Positions 49,669 through 60,827 of a stretch of 64,000 nt of DNA are shown here, in pieces. This stretch comes from Phoronis australis (lineage: Eukaryota > Phoronida > Phoronidae): the NCBI GenBank assembly GCA_002633005.1, contig NMRA01000253.1:135251-199250 (forward strand). Reading direction: 5' to 3'. The first letter of the stretch is position 1, and each line of letters starts with the position of its first letter. Both the position numbers and the translations under genes were made by a program. The notes beneath the pieces were generated by a model that had not been told where the DNA came from, did not search any database, and saw nothing but the letters and a program-made list of their open reading frames with translations.

Positions 49669-50975
49669 GAAAACAAGAGATCAGCTCGGATATCCAGATT
49701 GCATTTACTGACACATCTTTAGAGAGGCCATCAATTGAAGAAAAAACAGAAGAACCACCAGGTGGCGTAACAATTGAAGCAGTGTACGACGCACTACTTG
49801 CTATGCCGGCGGATCTCGAAAAGGACTCGTGTGACGGCCTAACGGGGAGCAAATTGGGCTTGACATACGAGAATTCTGGCACCAGTACTCCTCGCGTGGA
49901 GTACTACGAAACCGATCTTGACGACGACAGCACATGCTCTCCGTGTAGTGACAGGTCGTCGGGTCACGTGACCAGTGACATGAGTTCCCTGAACAGTAGC
50001 ATCGAGATGTCGCCAGATGTCTCTTCGTCTGTTGAATCGTTATCGGATACGTATGTGAGATGCCGTTATCCATTGTGCAAAAAGAGAGAATTGTTGTCTG
50101 ACGCTCGAACACATTTCAAAACTTGCCACAACTGCGTCACATACTACTGCAGCCGCGAATGCCGACAAAATCATTGGGAGAAACACAAGAAGCGCTGTAT
50201 GATCGGTCGCGTCAACAGTGCGTGCAAGCACGTGATCAAGATGGTGTCTGTCGATGACGTTATGCTGTCGGAGTTTTCCAAAACGGCCCGATTGGGCTAT
50301 CTCACCCAGGGACGTGGATATGTACAACTGGAATTCACTACCCCTGAAAATGCTGAATCGTTTCTCCGTTCCCCGGAAGCATCAGCAACCGTCTCGGAAT
50401 GGTGTGACATTGTATACGTGCCAATAAAAGAAATCGATTCACTGGCGTCATCTGATAAACGCCTCGATGAAATCAGCGAATTTGTGAAGTCATACAACCC
50501 AGAATATAAGTTTGTGTTGAGCGTTACCATAGCAACGCCAAACGGTTGGCCGGTGCGACCAGTTCCACTTAAAACGTTACCATTTATTCACAAGTGTGCG
50601 AAAGTCAAACTTAGCGAACCCAAAGTAAATCCTAGATGTGACGGCTCGGAGAAGACGGACACGTTAATTCTAACAGCCGTCCCGGGAACACCCGATGGTA
50701 AAATTTTCGAAGGACCAAAAGCTCGGGAAGTATTTTTCATAAACGTGCAACGGAACTTGCGTGAAAAGGGTGTCAGTTTGCGACATCAATATCCTTCGGA
50801 GTACGCCAAGTTATGCGCGTATGTGGAAAGGGACCAAATGTTCGCGCCAATTTTGTTAACGCCACGCGAAGGTAAAACGGGAAAACGATTCATGTGTTTA
50901 ATTATGCCAAAGTCTGATCCTGAGAATGAATGGCTGAACGATCCGAATTTACTGAAGGAACTCGGCTTATTATGA
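49669..50975 (+). CDS. MYND-finger scaffold protein, last exon with zinc finger and C-terminal domain
   Basis: The acceptor ACTGTTTTCGCAG ends at 49668. The base from exon 3 plus GA gives Arg, and the frame runs to TGA-type termination at 50975. After an acidic linker, a MYND finger (about residues 1928-1972 of the full protein) shows C-x4-C, C-x2-C, C-x3-C and H-x3-C spacing: CRYPLC, CHNC, CSREC, HKKRC. MYND fingers bind short proline-rich peptides or scaffold partners. The last 255 or so residues form a compact, less polar domain (YVQLEFTTPENAESFL, FVLSVTIATPNGWP) and end LLKELGLL. The arrangement of disordered body, single late MYND finger and conserved C-terminal domain is what I recall for AJM1-type apical-junction proteins. 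The N-terminal anchor would be unusual, so treat the name as a hypothesis. Confidence 0.92.
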
Positions 50976-51237
50976 TATCGAATGATGTGCATTTAGGCCA
51001 ATACTTTTGGGCTGATTGCTTTGAAGTGAGGATAGTGACAGTGTAACTATTGACGGATTTATTGCGCTTTTTAGTAAATATTTGAGAAACATTTCAACTG
51101 TTACAGACACACGTTATTTAAAACCTATATTTATGTTTACAAATGTGCCAAGCTGTGTAAAGCTATTGTTTATAATCTAGTCAAACTAATTAATTGGCTT
51201 GCCCTGTTGCATGAGGTCGTTTATTAGTATTCCCAGA

Positions 51238-51243
51238 AATAAA
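51238..51243 (+). terminator. Poly(A) signal of the MYND gene
   Basis: AATAAA lies about 260 nt after the stop codon and is followed by a T/GT-rich stretch. Confidence 0.6.
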
Positions 51244-51259
51244 TGTTGAGCTTGAATGC

Positions 51260-54200
51260 AATATTGTTGATTCACCAACGAAAACTGTTATTTCATCTGT
51301 TTTCAATTCTACATTAGTGGCGGATCCACGATGTCGCAAGGGGGCAACCGCAACTTTCGAAGGTCTCGTAGCTTCTAAATATACAGAAAGAATGTCTCCT
51401 TTTTGGTGGTGGGGAGGGGGTTCAGTGTGTCCCAAAAACAGCCTGTGTACACGCGGATTTGTGAGGAACAAAATGTTTGTTTCGTTGGCGTTTGTAGTTG
51501 ACAGGAGCTGCGTGACTGTTCACATCTCTGGTCACGTTTGCTACAAGATTGGGCCGTTCTGAATATGTTTTTGTTTTCTCCTGTTGGTTTCAAAATTTCC
51601 CTCGTTTAATTTTCCTTTGTCATTGTTATGGGAGTGGGGAAGGGGGCTAGTATTTGTTGCGAAATGATTTTGTTTTCTCAATTGACGAAAATGTTTATCT
51701 TTGTCAGATTGCAACAAAACATGTCATATATGTGCATGTACATATATTTTACTCTCGATCTCACGAGACGAAACAAAATTAAGCTTTACGTTAGATGAGG
51801 CATGTTTGTGAGGGAAACAGAGACTGGCCACTTTCGAAAAAAGTGCATGTATTCATAATCAAACGGCAATTTAGCTTTAAAAACATACTGCAATCTGAGC
51901 TGTGTTCCGTAGACCCAAAACACAAGTCATGCTTTGCTGGTCGTACACGGCATTATCTTAAGTTTTATAGGCCTACGTCTAAGGAACGCAGTCCTGAACA
52001 AAGAAGCCATTTAGTGTGAATAACTGACAATGCATTTTGGTGTGGAGAATGAAGTACTACACAAACCTTTTTATGACATTCCCCAGACTACGAAATTTAA
52101 CTGTTTTCACGTGTATTTCTTGGAAACACGCGACTACATGTACTTGTACATGCCAGCATCTCTGTCCAAAATCAAAAGTGTGAACTCATCTCAACGCTCT
52201 TACGATATACACGATCGCAAAGTCAAAGCACAAAGTTGGGATTTCAAGTTTTAACCCAGGATCGAATTGCATCAAGTCGACTTTTGAGTTAAGCGTTCAG
52301 CCCATGTATGCGTTTGTCGAAGAATATATTAATATAGATAACGAAAAAGTCAGGATTCGACGGAGTTGAATTTAAAGTTCGTGGATTGAATTACGAATCC
52401 TCTCATTTGTATTTATGTAAATGATGCGTATATTTTATTAATAGTATTTTAATGAGATCAGCCCATTAAATGTCACAAACAGAAACGAGTCATTGAATTT
52501 AAACATATTGGAACTCATTTATTCTGAACTGTTGTACTGTTAACCCCAGCCTGTCTCAGAACATTTGCCTTCTAGCAATTACGTATCTAAAGTTCACGAA
52601 AAATTATTTTAAATATTTAACATTTCTTTATCTAAAAGTGAATAAATATGAGAGGATTCTCGGTCTTGGGAGCAACCAGCTACTAACGTCTGTGACAGCG
52701 GGGCCACTCCCGTGAAACAGGTGTGCATGATTGAGAGTGACATTTTCGACCAGTTTCCTTAGAATGTCTTTTTGACTATTTCACGTTTTGGGGGTTCGAA
52801 ATTTTAGCAAACGCTGGTTTCTTCGCGCATTCACAAATCTGGGTTTCAGTTTACCTCAGTCCCCAAAATATTAAGTCAAGTACCACCGGCTGGCCTACAT
52901 CATTGTCTAAACAAAACATTCAATTTGTCGTCATGACGGACACATCAAATTAATTTGATGAAGAATCTGGGTATCCAAGTTGTGGGGGTGATGTGGCGTC
53001 TCAATTTCAATGGGCGTGGATCTTGAAATTAGGAGTATGGTACCAAGTCATGGGGAGTTTTAAACGCATTTGTTGAATAGTTGCTGCTTTGTATAGGTCT
53101 GTTCCATCTTTAACTAAGGTTAAGGCAACGCTTAACCCATACTGAGGACCAGATTGAGCACCGGATTAGAAATGGTTTTGAGTTTAAAAACACATAATTT
53201 TTTCTCATACGGAACATTTTTGCCGCCGCTCATAAACCCTATTGTCCAGTTGCTAAACTTGCTATTGTCGTGCCACGTCTTCACCCTTCTCCGGTTGCAT
53301 TTGCGTTTATCATGTAACCGAATCTCTCTACGATTCGACTCAGGACGTCCTGATTTCACTTAGTGAACGAGCACCGTTTTCCATATTCATCACGATTCTT
53401 CGTGGTTCAACCATAAAGCGACAAGTAAAGAATCATTATTGATTTTCTTCTTCAGTCGTTGCTGCAGTAGGCCTAATTCATGTAATTGAAGGCGAGATAG
53501 ATTTATTCAGTGACCAAGTAAATTTGACAGTTACAAGACGTGCACAGTTGAAGACAAGGAATACACAAATGAGTCGGCTAACGACTTTAGTTTTCCTTAT
53601 TCGTCACGTACATATTCCATTAAGGCCATGATGTAACAGCTGCGTCGTGAGGAACTGTTCACAATTTATTACAATCTATATGACACAAAATCAATTTAGA
53701 CCATTCCTCCACTCCCTCTGGGCAGTCCACGGCCTTCAGTTGATCTGAAGTGGATTAACGTGGTCCGTAAGCCACACCGAGGAGGATTATAAACCACTTT
53801 TGTAACTAATTTTTTGGGAGGGGGTGGCGTCTTGTTTTATTGTTTTTCGAAATAATATAAGCCAGTGTGCTTAATTAAAGTGAAAAGTCAAGTCCCCTTG
53901 TTTAAACTTGCACATTTCCACGAAATTTGACTTTCAAATGTACATGTAATTCTGTAAATTTGACATGAAGTAGAAATATTTGAAAACAATGAAATTAGGC
54001 ACACATAAGGTATGATGCTGCAAAGAATATTTCTATACATTAAGTAATAAAAACATGTTCAATTTCTTAATTTTTCGCATAAGGAATAAAAACAAACTTG
54101 AGGCAATTTTCTAACTTTTGAGCGTCAGCTTGTGGTTAAATTTGGAACTACCAGTGCGAACGTTTTAACACAAGCACTGAAGTACAGTGTACAAACGTGA

Positions 54201-54265
54201 GTATTACCAAACTGACAAAGTCGCCAGTTAATTCGGTAACACATTTACAAAAATAAAATAAAGCA
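51260..54265. other. Gene-free stretch
   Basis: I see no gene. Around 51315-51430, TAGTGGCGGATCCACGATG and a G-rich run (GGTGGTGGGGAGGGGG) look like the remains of a DNA transposon end, but the element cannot be delimited. Confidence 0.45.
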
Positions 54266-54269
54266 GACC

Positions 54270-54410
54270 ACCAGGAACACTGACGTTGTACCAGACGTAC
54301 GCAGGCCCCTCAGGTGGCCCCATTACACTGATCACGTCGCACCAAGCCAGTTGAGGAGCTAGACACCTGACTCAAGGGCCTAGCTTATGGGCTGAGCCGC
54401 ACTGAGATAC
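54270..54410 (-). mobile_element. SINE, copy C (tail and part of body)
   Basis: On the minus strand this reads GATCAGTGTAATGGGGCC and then GGCCTGCGTACGTCTGGTAC. It is the same roughly 65-bp tail as copies A and B, preceded by CTTGAGTCAGGTGTCTAGCT of the SINE body. The tRNA-like head is missing or too diverged to see. Confidence 0.65.
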
Positions 54411-55214
54411 ATGTACATTGTAAGTGCGGGGGGGAGGGGGTCTATAGAACACTCCCCCCATCCAGACCCAATGGTGCGCCGCCCTTGAAGCAGTGTGTCA
54501 ATGTACTTAGAAAACTCTTGATTTAACAGAAATGTCATTTAGTAGTGATAAAGATTCACTATTTTAATGCGAATCCTTTCTTAATTTCTTTATCAAGAAC
54601 GTTTTAACAAGTTGCATTACACCAGTCCTACATTTAATTATTTGGTAAACTGTATTTAAAAATAAAATAAACCCTGGAATTTCAAGAGAAAGTCCAGTCT
54701 TTTCATGACAATGGCGATTTGACTTAATTTAAAAGGGAATAGTATTTTCTAAAATGGAAGTATTTACAACGCCAACAATAAATAAAAAGGGGATCTCGTC
54801 CCTACACTGATCTCGTGTCCCTTTATTTTTACTTCCAGCTGCATGCTCCCCAGGTGATGCTTCCTCCTGATGATACCCGTCACAATATTCCGTCACCGCC
54901 ATGTCCTCTCAGGTGGTAGTTCTCCGAAACCGATGTTCCCCGAACCTGGTAATGTCTCTACCATGTGCAGAAGCAACCTATGGACATTTTTCAATGGAAG
55001 GAGCACGCAAAACTGATCGGGAATTTTCGTGAATTTTGCCCGGGGGTCTAATGAGTTGACAGAGTGCGCATCTCCGTCCGCTGTGGTTCCAGTGCCTCTC
55101 TGCTGCTATTTAACAGAGATGAAACACAATTCCGTCTTGTTTTGCCTTTGGCACGTTTCCGGACAAGTTTACGGAATTACGGCAATGCCGTGTTCTTGTA
55201 GTGCGCAGACCGGG

Positions 55215-55482
55215 CTGAGAATATTAAACAAAATAATTGCCGGCGATCTGATACACCTTGTCCCAGACGTGCGCAGGCCGCGCAGTGTAGGCCCGTTGCA
55301 CTGATCACCTAGAACCATTTTTATGCTTTATTGATATATGGTTAAAACCGAGCTGAGGAGCTAGAAACCTGGCTCAAGGGTTTAGCAATGTGACCTGGTG
55401 GGACTTGAACCCACGACCTCGGCTGTAAAGAAAGCGGCACCTACAGTGTACATGTATCACACTAGGCCACACTGCCTCCTCT
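55215..55482 (-). mobile_element. tRNA-derived SINE, copy B (most complete)
   Basis: Read on the minus strand it starts GGAGGCAGTGTGGCCTAGTG (A-box-like) and has a B box GGGTTCAAGTCCC at about 55396. It continues through CTTGAGCCAGGTTTCTAGCT and CGGTTTTAACCAT, and ends with TGATCAGTGCAACGGGCC and GGCCTGCGCACGTCTGG. The head is a degenerate tRNA with an insertion between A and B boxes, so it is not a functional tRNA. A conserved tail shared by three unequal copies defines the family. Confidence 0.75.
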
Positions 55483-55489
55483 CAGAAGG

Positions 55490-56280
55490 TCGCCACTGTG
55501 AAATTTGTTTCTTAATCTCGAATTAACGCCATTGTTTAACATTTGCCATCCTTCAATTTCTTTTCATGAGTAGGTGTTTTTGTTTAAAAACCAGGAACAA
55601 AAATACGGTTAGAATTCACGTTTGTAAGCTAACTGGTGAACAGCAAGAAACATAATGTTTTTAAACATGAACTTAAAGTTACTATTGCTTTGAGTGTAAT
55701 GAATATTGTCAAAACTTGGAATTTGATGATTTATCCCTATACAAGTTTCATTTTTTTTATCATTTAGTTATATGTTAAACCTTCTGAGCTTGTGATTTTG
55801 AGATCCGGCAAGCGCCTTCTCTAAATAAGTTTATAATAGGAGAGCATATAAATCTGCTTTCTACAAAAAATATGCGCATCGAAATGCAAGGACTTTTCCA
55901 ATATCAAATGCATCAAACATTATTTAGCCACATAAGAAAAATGAAGTTGCCCGCTTGACTTGGTCACAGGATGAAAGGACTGGAGCCTTGACGTACATGT
56001 ACGGGGTACAATGTAGATCCTCATTTACTCGACAGGAGACGCTGTGAAAAAAACAGCATCCGATAGATGTCGCCCACAGTGTTGTTTGAAAATGGCAGCT
56101 ACATGACCGAAGTTGTACAGTCAGTAACTTTGTCGTAAGTAAAATGTTCACGTGTGACTGAAAGCGACGTCATATTTTTGTGATTGTGAATCTATGTTGT
56201 TATTAGTGAGCAGTGAAAGGAAGCTTACAACAAGCAAGGCGTGGTGGCTTGACTCTTTGACAAGACCAACTGTCAGGGAC
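55490..56280. other. Short gene-free stretch
   Basis: AT-rich. I see nothing to annotate. Confidence 0.5.
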
Positions 56281-56283
56281 TCG

Positions 56284-57150
56284 CCTAGGATTAGGCAATG
56301 ACCATCGCCTCTGTTGGCCCGAACCAGAGGCGATGCAGCTACTATAGGCGCTCCATACGCCGGAAGCTTTTCGACGAATTATGCCTCGCACCGACTAAAA
56401 CATCAAAGTCACGTTGTTATAAATACCTTTTGCGCATAGAGGAACACCTTAGGAGGCTGTCGATGTGTTTAATTCCTTCCAACTCGAGCAAATAAATACT
56501 CCCGTTTTCAAACTTTTTCTGCGAGCAATCCCTATTTCAGTTCCCAAAATCGTGAACTCAACATTTTTATACTGCGCACGCTCCAATTTTTACCGCACTC
56601 GCTAGGTGATGTGACTTCATGACCTCAATCTTTAAATAGGCCAAAGGTGAGCTATTGCGGTCTTGTCAGTCAAATGTTCGTTTCCAAAATGCCACCACTT
56701 ATACTTGTCTTTAATTGGCGTGACTTGAAACTGTTTGTATTTCAATGAATTATTGTTTGTATTTGATAATAATAAATGCTGTTGATGACATTTAATAGTC
56801 TTTGTGCACATATTTGACATTTTAATGTTCAACAACACGGCAAATGCACGGCTGGTTCCCGGCAGCACGTACGCAAAGGGTGGAAACTTCAGCTTTCAAA
56901 GTTCGCCGGTAGGACCTCAACTTCTGACCTTCGGCCTGGTTAAAAGAATCTCTTGGCGTGCGCCGAGTGAAAATGTTGAGTTCACGATTTTGGGAACTGA
57001 AATAGGGACTGCTCGAAGAAAAAGTTTGATAACGGGAGTATTTGTTCGAGTTGGAGTTTGCCGAAAAGCTTCGGGCGTATGGAGCAACTATAGGAGCTGC
57101 ATCGCCTCTGGTTCAGGCCAACAGAGGCGATGGTCATTGCCTAGTCTAGG
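56284..57150. repeat. Large foldback with nested hairpins
   Basis: The left arm at 56284-56374 and 56478-56585 is the inverted complement of the right arm at about 56955-57150. About 110 bp in the left arm (56375-56477) have no counterpart on the right. Each arm carries a perfect 11-bp hairpin, CATCGCCTCTG with CAGAGGCGATG, around an 11-base loop (56303-56335 and 57100-57132). The centre is unique AT-rich DNA. It is probably a foldback transposon or its remnant. Open frames here follow the repeat and are not genes. Confidence 0.7.
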
Positions 57151-57159
57151 TTTTGAAAA

Positions 57160-58750
57160 TTGGGGGTCCAAATTCGTGAGACTCACGAGTCGTGATAAGC
57201 GCGAATCTAAGGCGCACATTTAGGATGTGTGCATTGTCACTAGACTGCAAAAGTCAAGATCTGTAAATCTTTTTAGTAAGATAATCTGTGTAGAGTTGCA
57301 TGTTAGACAGATAATTCACAGCATGAGTACAGGACTCAATGTATCTTGAAGCTCTCAAAAGGGAGGTGTACTACTTTAATGTAGTTGAGAAACCATTTAA
57401 AATTATGAGAAGACAATGAAGCTGCATTCGAAAGGACATGAAGAAATATATCCTAGAGTACATGACTTGTCTACATTTCATTACATCGCACAGTATTGCA
57501 ATTCACGAGTCTACACTGAACAAGACCATATCCTCAACAAATTCACAACTCAGGCCCACCAGTGCTCAACACGGATGAAAATCTCCGCTGGAAAATAGGA
57601 GTGACAACATATGTGCACTCGCGCTTGTATACCGGACTTGGCTTCGTAAAAGATCGTGACCAAAAAATAACCGTTGAAACTCCGTGTTTGAACTTCGCGC
57701 TCGTATTTTTACGTTTTCGAAACGTTTTTCCGAGGGCTTTACTTGCAAATTTCAAGTCATTTGGCTACGAGCGTCGCCAGTGGTAGCCGGGGACATCGTA
57801 GTTTTTAACGTCTTCTGCAGTGCATTATAAGTGGACGCTTTATTGAAATGAATCTTACCAGGTCAAAAGTCAATCACAGTCTTTCATAGTACGCTACAAG
57901 AAATTTATTCTTAAAAAGAACCATTCTTTTCTCACAGTTTAAGAGTCAAATCCCCGGCCTGGTTCACAGCCGAAGTAACAGGTGCTGTGCACGTGACTGG
58001 CTGACCTACTTTTTCCATTATATACGGCACGCAGTGCCACACACAGGCTAAACTCGAATAGCTCAATAATCATGGAATTCCACAAAAAAGTATTTCGAGG
58101 CTTTTACTTTCATGCTAAGTTAGTCATTGAATACGTAACCAACATTACACACATTTTTTTCTCGTGAAGTTTGCACTGCATTCCGTGCATCAATATACGT
58201 TGTTCGGCCGTGCAGATTTCTTGATATTTTTTCATTTATTCGTTCGAGTTGCAACGGAACTATGCGAACACATTAAAAAAGTTTGCGCTAAGTTTTATCT
58301 GATTTGCATGTTCAACGACATTGATGGCATTTATATGGCAGGTCAGTGCTAGAATTTTGGCGTGTATCATTTTTTTTTCGAAGTGTACATCCTCAGCTAT
58401 TTCAAATTGGCTGCTCTATCGAGTACCACTTCAACTTCCGCGTCAGCAACTAGCATTATGGGTACGGCAAATCCTTTGAACTTCGGGTGTGGGTTCTTCA
58501 ATTTCAAAGATTAAGTGTCCATGTACGGGTAGTTAGCGCTGGGTGTGCAATATTTCTCGACACTAGCCATGCTGGGATTCCATATGAAGTCACCTTGACG
58601 TCATGGAACAGGAAGGTATTCCCCAAAGATGGCTGCCAGTATTTGCCGATCGTAATTGTGACATTTATAGTAAAAATAGATCGCAAAAGTTTCTAATATC
58701 TAGTTATTTCTTAATATTTACCAAAATTAAACAATTAACTGTAGATTTCA
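57160..58750. other. Gene-free stretch with a CpG-richer patch
   Basis: CpG is denser at about 57590-57780, where frames are open on both strands, but no gene is supported. A palindromic CRE-like TGACGTCA is at 58596-58603, followed by AAGATGGCTGCC. This could be promoter DNA, but no downstream coding exon was found. Confidence 0.4.
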
Positions 58751-58756
58751 ATAAAA

Positions 58757-58762
58757 TTTATT
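58757..58762 (-). terminator. Poly(A) signal of the 57-residue gene
   Basis: On the minus strand AATAAA lies about 33 nt beyond the stop codon, giving a very short 3' UTR. Confidence 0.6.
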
Positions 58763-58794
58763 AATAATAAATGTTAAAATTCTTCGTTTAGCCT

Positions 58795-58952
58795 TCATTT
58801 TTTGCCGAGGTTTTCTTGGAACAGGCCGTCTTTTTCTGTCTTGGCCGTGCCATCCAAAGCCGTCATTTTTTTAAAAAGGGCCGTTCCAATGACGACCAGG
58901 ACGACCGCTTGATTAGTTCCTGCCAACTGTTCTAAACCAGCCAGAGTCGAGA
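58795..58952 (-). CDS. Small membrane-type protein, coding exon 2 (57 residues in total)
   Basis: On the minus strand a strong acceptor (CTCTACTACTCCTCTATAG) precedes an open exon rich in G/C at third positions. It encodes STLAGLEQLAGTNQ, a short hydrophobic run (AVVLVVIGTALF), then KKMTALDGTAKTEKDG and a lysine-ended tail (NLGKK) before TGA. Joined to the first exon (59109-59124) it gives exactly 58 codons including the stop. A poly(A) signal follows. The protein has one short hydrophobic helix flanked by lysines, as in small mitochondrial or ER membrane proteins. I do not recognise the family. It is head-to-head with the O-mannosyltransferase gene. The exon structure was read by eye and is not confirmed by a transcript. 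Confidence 0.65.
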
Positions 58953-59108
58953 CTATAGAGGAGTAGTAGAGACAGTAAAGCAGTCACTTGTCAGTTTCTT
59001 TGTCACCAGTGTTGGAATAGTCAACATCATTCATTCATGTCCTTGTCTTCTTCTGTCATGTGACTTATCTGTGTGATAGTTTCCCGTATTTTCCACCTTT
59101 AGAGTTAC

Positions 59109-59124
59109 TAGGAGGCGCCACCAT
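59109..59124 (-). CDS. Small membrane-type protein, coding exon 1 (start)
   Basis: On the minus strand ATGGTGGCGCCTCCTA encodes MVAPP plus one base, followed by a GTAACT donor. The one leftover base combines with TC of the next exon to give Ile, so the phase is right. The intron is 156 bp. The ATG has a weak context and no alternative start fits the phase. Confidence 0.55.
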
Positions 59125-59595
59125 AGTACCAGAAACACTGTGTTCTTCCTGTCAACTCTGGATTGTTGGCGAAGCTGGCCTAGCTAGAATTTTGCTGCCC
59201 TGAGGGTTATTATAAGTTTTACTGTCAACAGAATTTGTGACGACGGGAAAACGGTATTCTGTTTGACCACTTTATTTGTCTTGTGCTGTAAACATACAGA
59301 TCGTGATACGGAAAAATTTAGAGGTAGACATTAAAGTAATCAACACTACAGAAGAACCACGGACATTCAAAAGTTGAAGTGCCCAGCTCAAAGAGTGGGT
59401 TGTCTGTAGCAGAATTCTCCAATTTTTGTGAAGAGTTTGTAAGATTGAAATCTTGCTTCTAACTTTGTTGATTTTCTTGAAAAATCTCTGGACAGATCAA
59501 TGCTCGGGTATAAAATTCTCGATGATTCTTTTTAAATTTTGCTGTCTTTAACAGGAAGTGCAGTGCAGTCTGTAAACAGTTGACAACAAGTAACC
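59125..59595. promoter_or_regulatory. Shared upstream region of two divergent genes
   Basis: Only 471 bp separate the start codons of the minus-strand small-protein gene and the plus-strand O-mannosyltransferase gene. No TATA box is obvious on either side. A bidirectional promoter is the simple reading. Confidence 0.4.
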
Positions 59596-59667
59596 ATGAC
59601 AGACAAGGAGGATAAAGAGGATAATTTTTTGAAGCTGGACCGACCTACCCCTCCAATTAGGGAAAAG
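59596..59667 (+). CDS. GT39 protein O-mannosyltransferase-like, exon 1
   Basis: The ATG at 59596 opens 24 codons of a charged cytosolic N-terminus (MTDKEDKEDNFLKL) and ends in phase 0 before GTATTG. The context AACCATGAC is acceptable, and the preceding sequence has no longer frame. It is joined to exon 2 at 60649, where the frame stays open. Confidence 0.7.
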
Positions 59668-60648
59668 GTATTGTAGATGTCTCCCTCTATGTAAATTTAC
59701 GATTTTTTACATGTGAAGAAGAAACTGAAAAGCATGTAAAAGTTGTGGATAAAGCATCTTTTCAGAAAATGACAAGCAAAAGATTATGGACAGTTTGCTA
59801 AGTAGGGGGAGTGGCCTACAACTGTGATTGTGAGATTACAAGTGCAAATTTTAGTTCATGTGCACCCGTATGGTGTACTTCTTGTTATTGAGGTATTCTC
59901 CAACGCCCTTAAATATCTGCGATTATAACCAGTAAAATTATTTCCCCAGCTACTTAGTTTCAGTGGATCATTTGAAAATAGACGGAAGTTGAAATGCATT
60001 TAGGCTTGTTTTGAAGAATAAAATACGAAATCATTAAAGTGATAGCCTTCTCTTTCTGTGATGTCACTCCCATTGTTTCACTTGGTCACAAATTTTGCGG
60101 TCCTGTGGGGACCTCTGGTGAAGGATTTTCTCAACCAAAAGTGAACTATGCGTACCCTTTGTCTGTTTTAATCTGAGCCATCCAGCCCTTATGTGTGCAG
60201 CATGTTTCAGCCCATCATATTTCGCCTATATTTTGGTGGGAGGGAGGCATTTGGAAAGTTTAGCTTGCACAGTTTACGTACAGTTGTGTGCACGACTGTA
60301 TTTTTGCTGTTGCATCTGACTTGACTTGAATCATCGGCATCTGTTCTGTAGTAAAGTTTCTCAGCGTAAAACGCCCATGAAAAATTCAAAGTGGAATAAG
60401 CCATGATGGTTTTAGTGTATCTGTTGAGAGAGGCAAAGACAATCGATCTACGGTTTGATGTTGTGTAATTCGAATTGGCAACTCATCCTATTAAAAAGCC
60501 AAAACAAAACAAAGGATTCCACCCCAGAACATGAATCAGTAGAGTCTTCAAAGATCGTGCTGCACGGGGTTTCAACATTATTTTACTCTGAATGTTTGTC
60601 AAACACCAATGCCAGTTTGTTCTTTAAGTATTATCAAACTATTTACAG

Positions 60649-60827
60649 GGCGATGGTGCAGCTGTTGCACCCAAGGCAGCGGAAGAAGTCACATCATTGC
60701 CAGAGACATCTAGTTACCAACCACGAAAACTGACAGTAAATGTCAAGCTAGACATAGCACAAATCGGCTTGTTTGTTTTAGCCCTTGTCACACGGTTTTG
60801 GAGACTAGGATATCCCAGAACTATTGT
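60649..60827 (+). CDS. GT39 protein O-mannosyltransferase-like, exon 2
   Basis: Acceptor CTATTTACAG, donor GTAAGT, 179 bases. It encodes the end of the polar N-terminus and the first membrane helix (IAQIGLFVLALVTRFW), then RLGYPRTI leading into the catalytic loop. The R-W-x2-P before the DE motif is typical of the PMT/POMT family (GT39), which transfers mannose from dolichol-phosphate-mannose to Ser/Thr in the ER. Confidence 0.85.

Noticed and set aside
55386-55482. tRNA gene on the minus strand
   Set aside because: The A and B boxes are present but too far apart, the arms do not fold, and the body and tail of a SINE follow.
56298-57223. ORFs of 65 and 139 codons in the foldback
   Set aside because: Both simply read through inverted repeat arms and show the same arm sequence on opposite strands.
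59110-59118. CTCF-like AGGAGGCGC
   Set aside because: It lies inside the first codons of the 57-residue gene on the other strand, so coding explains it.
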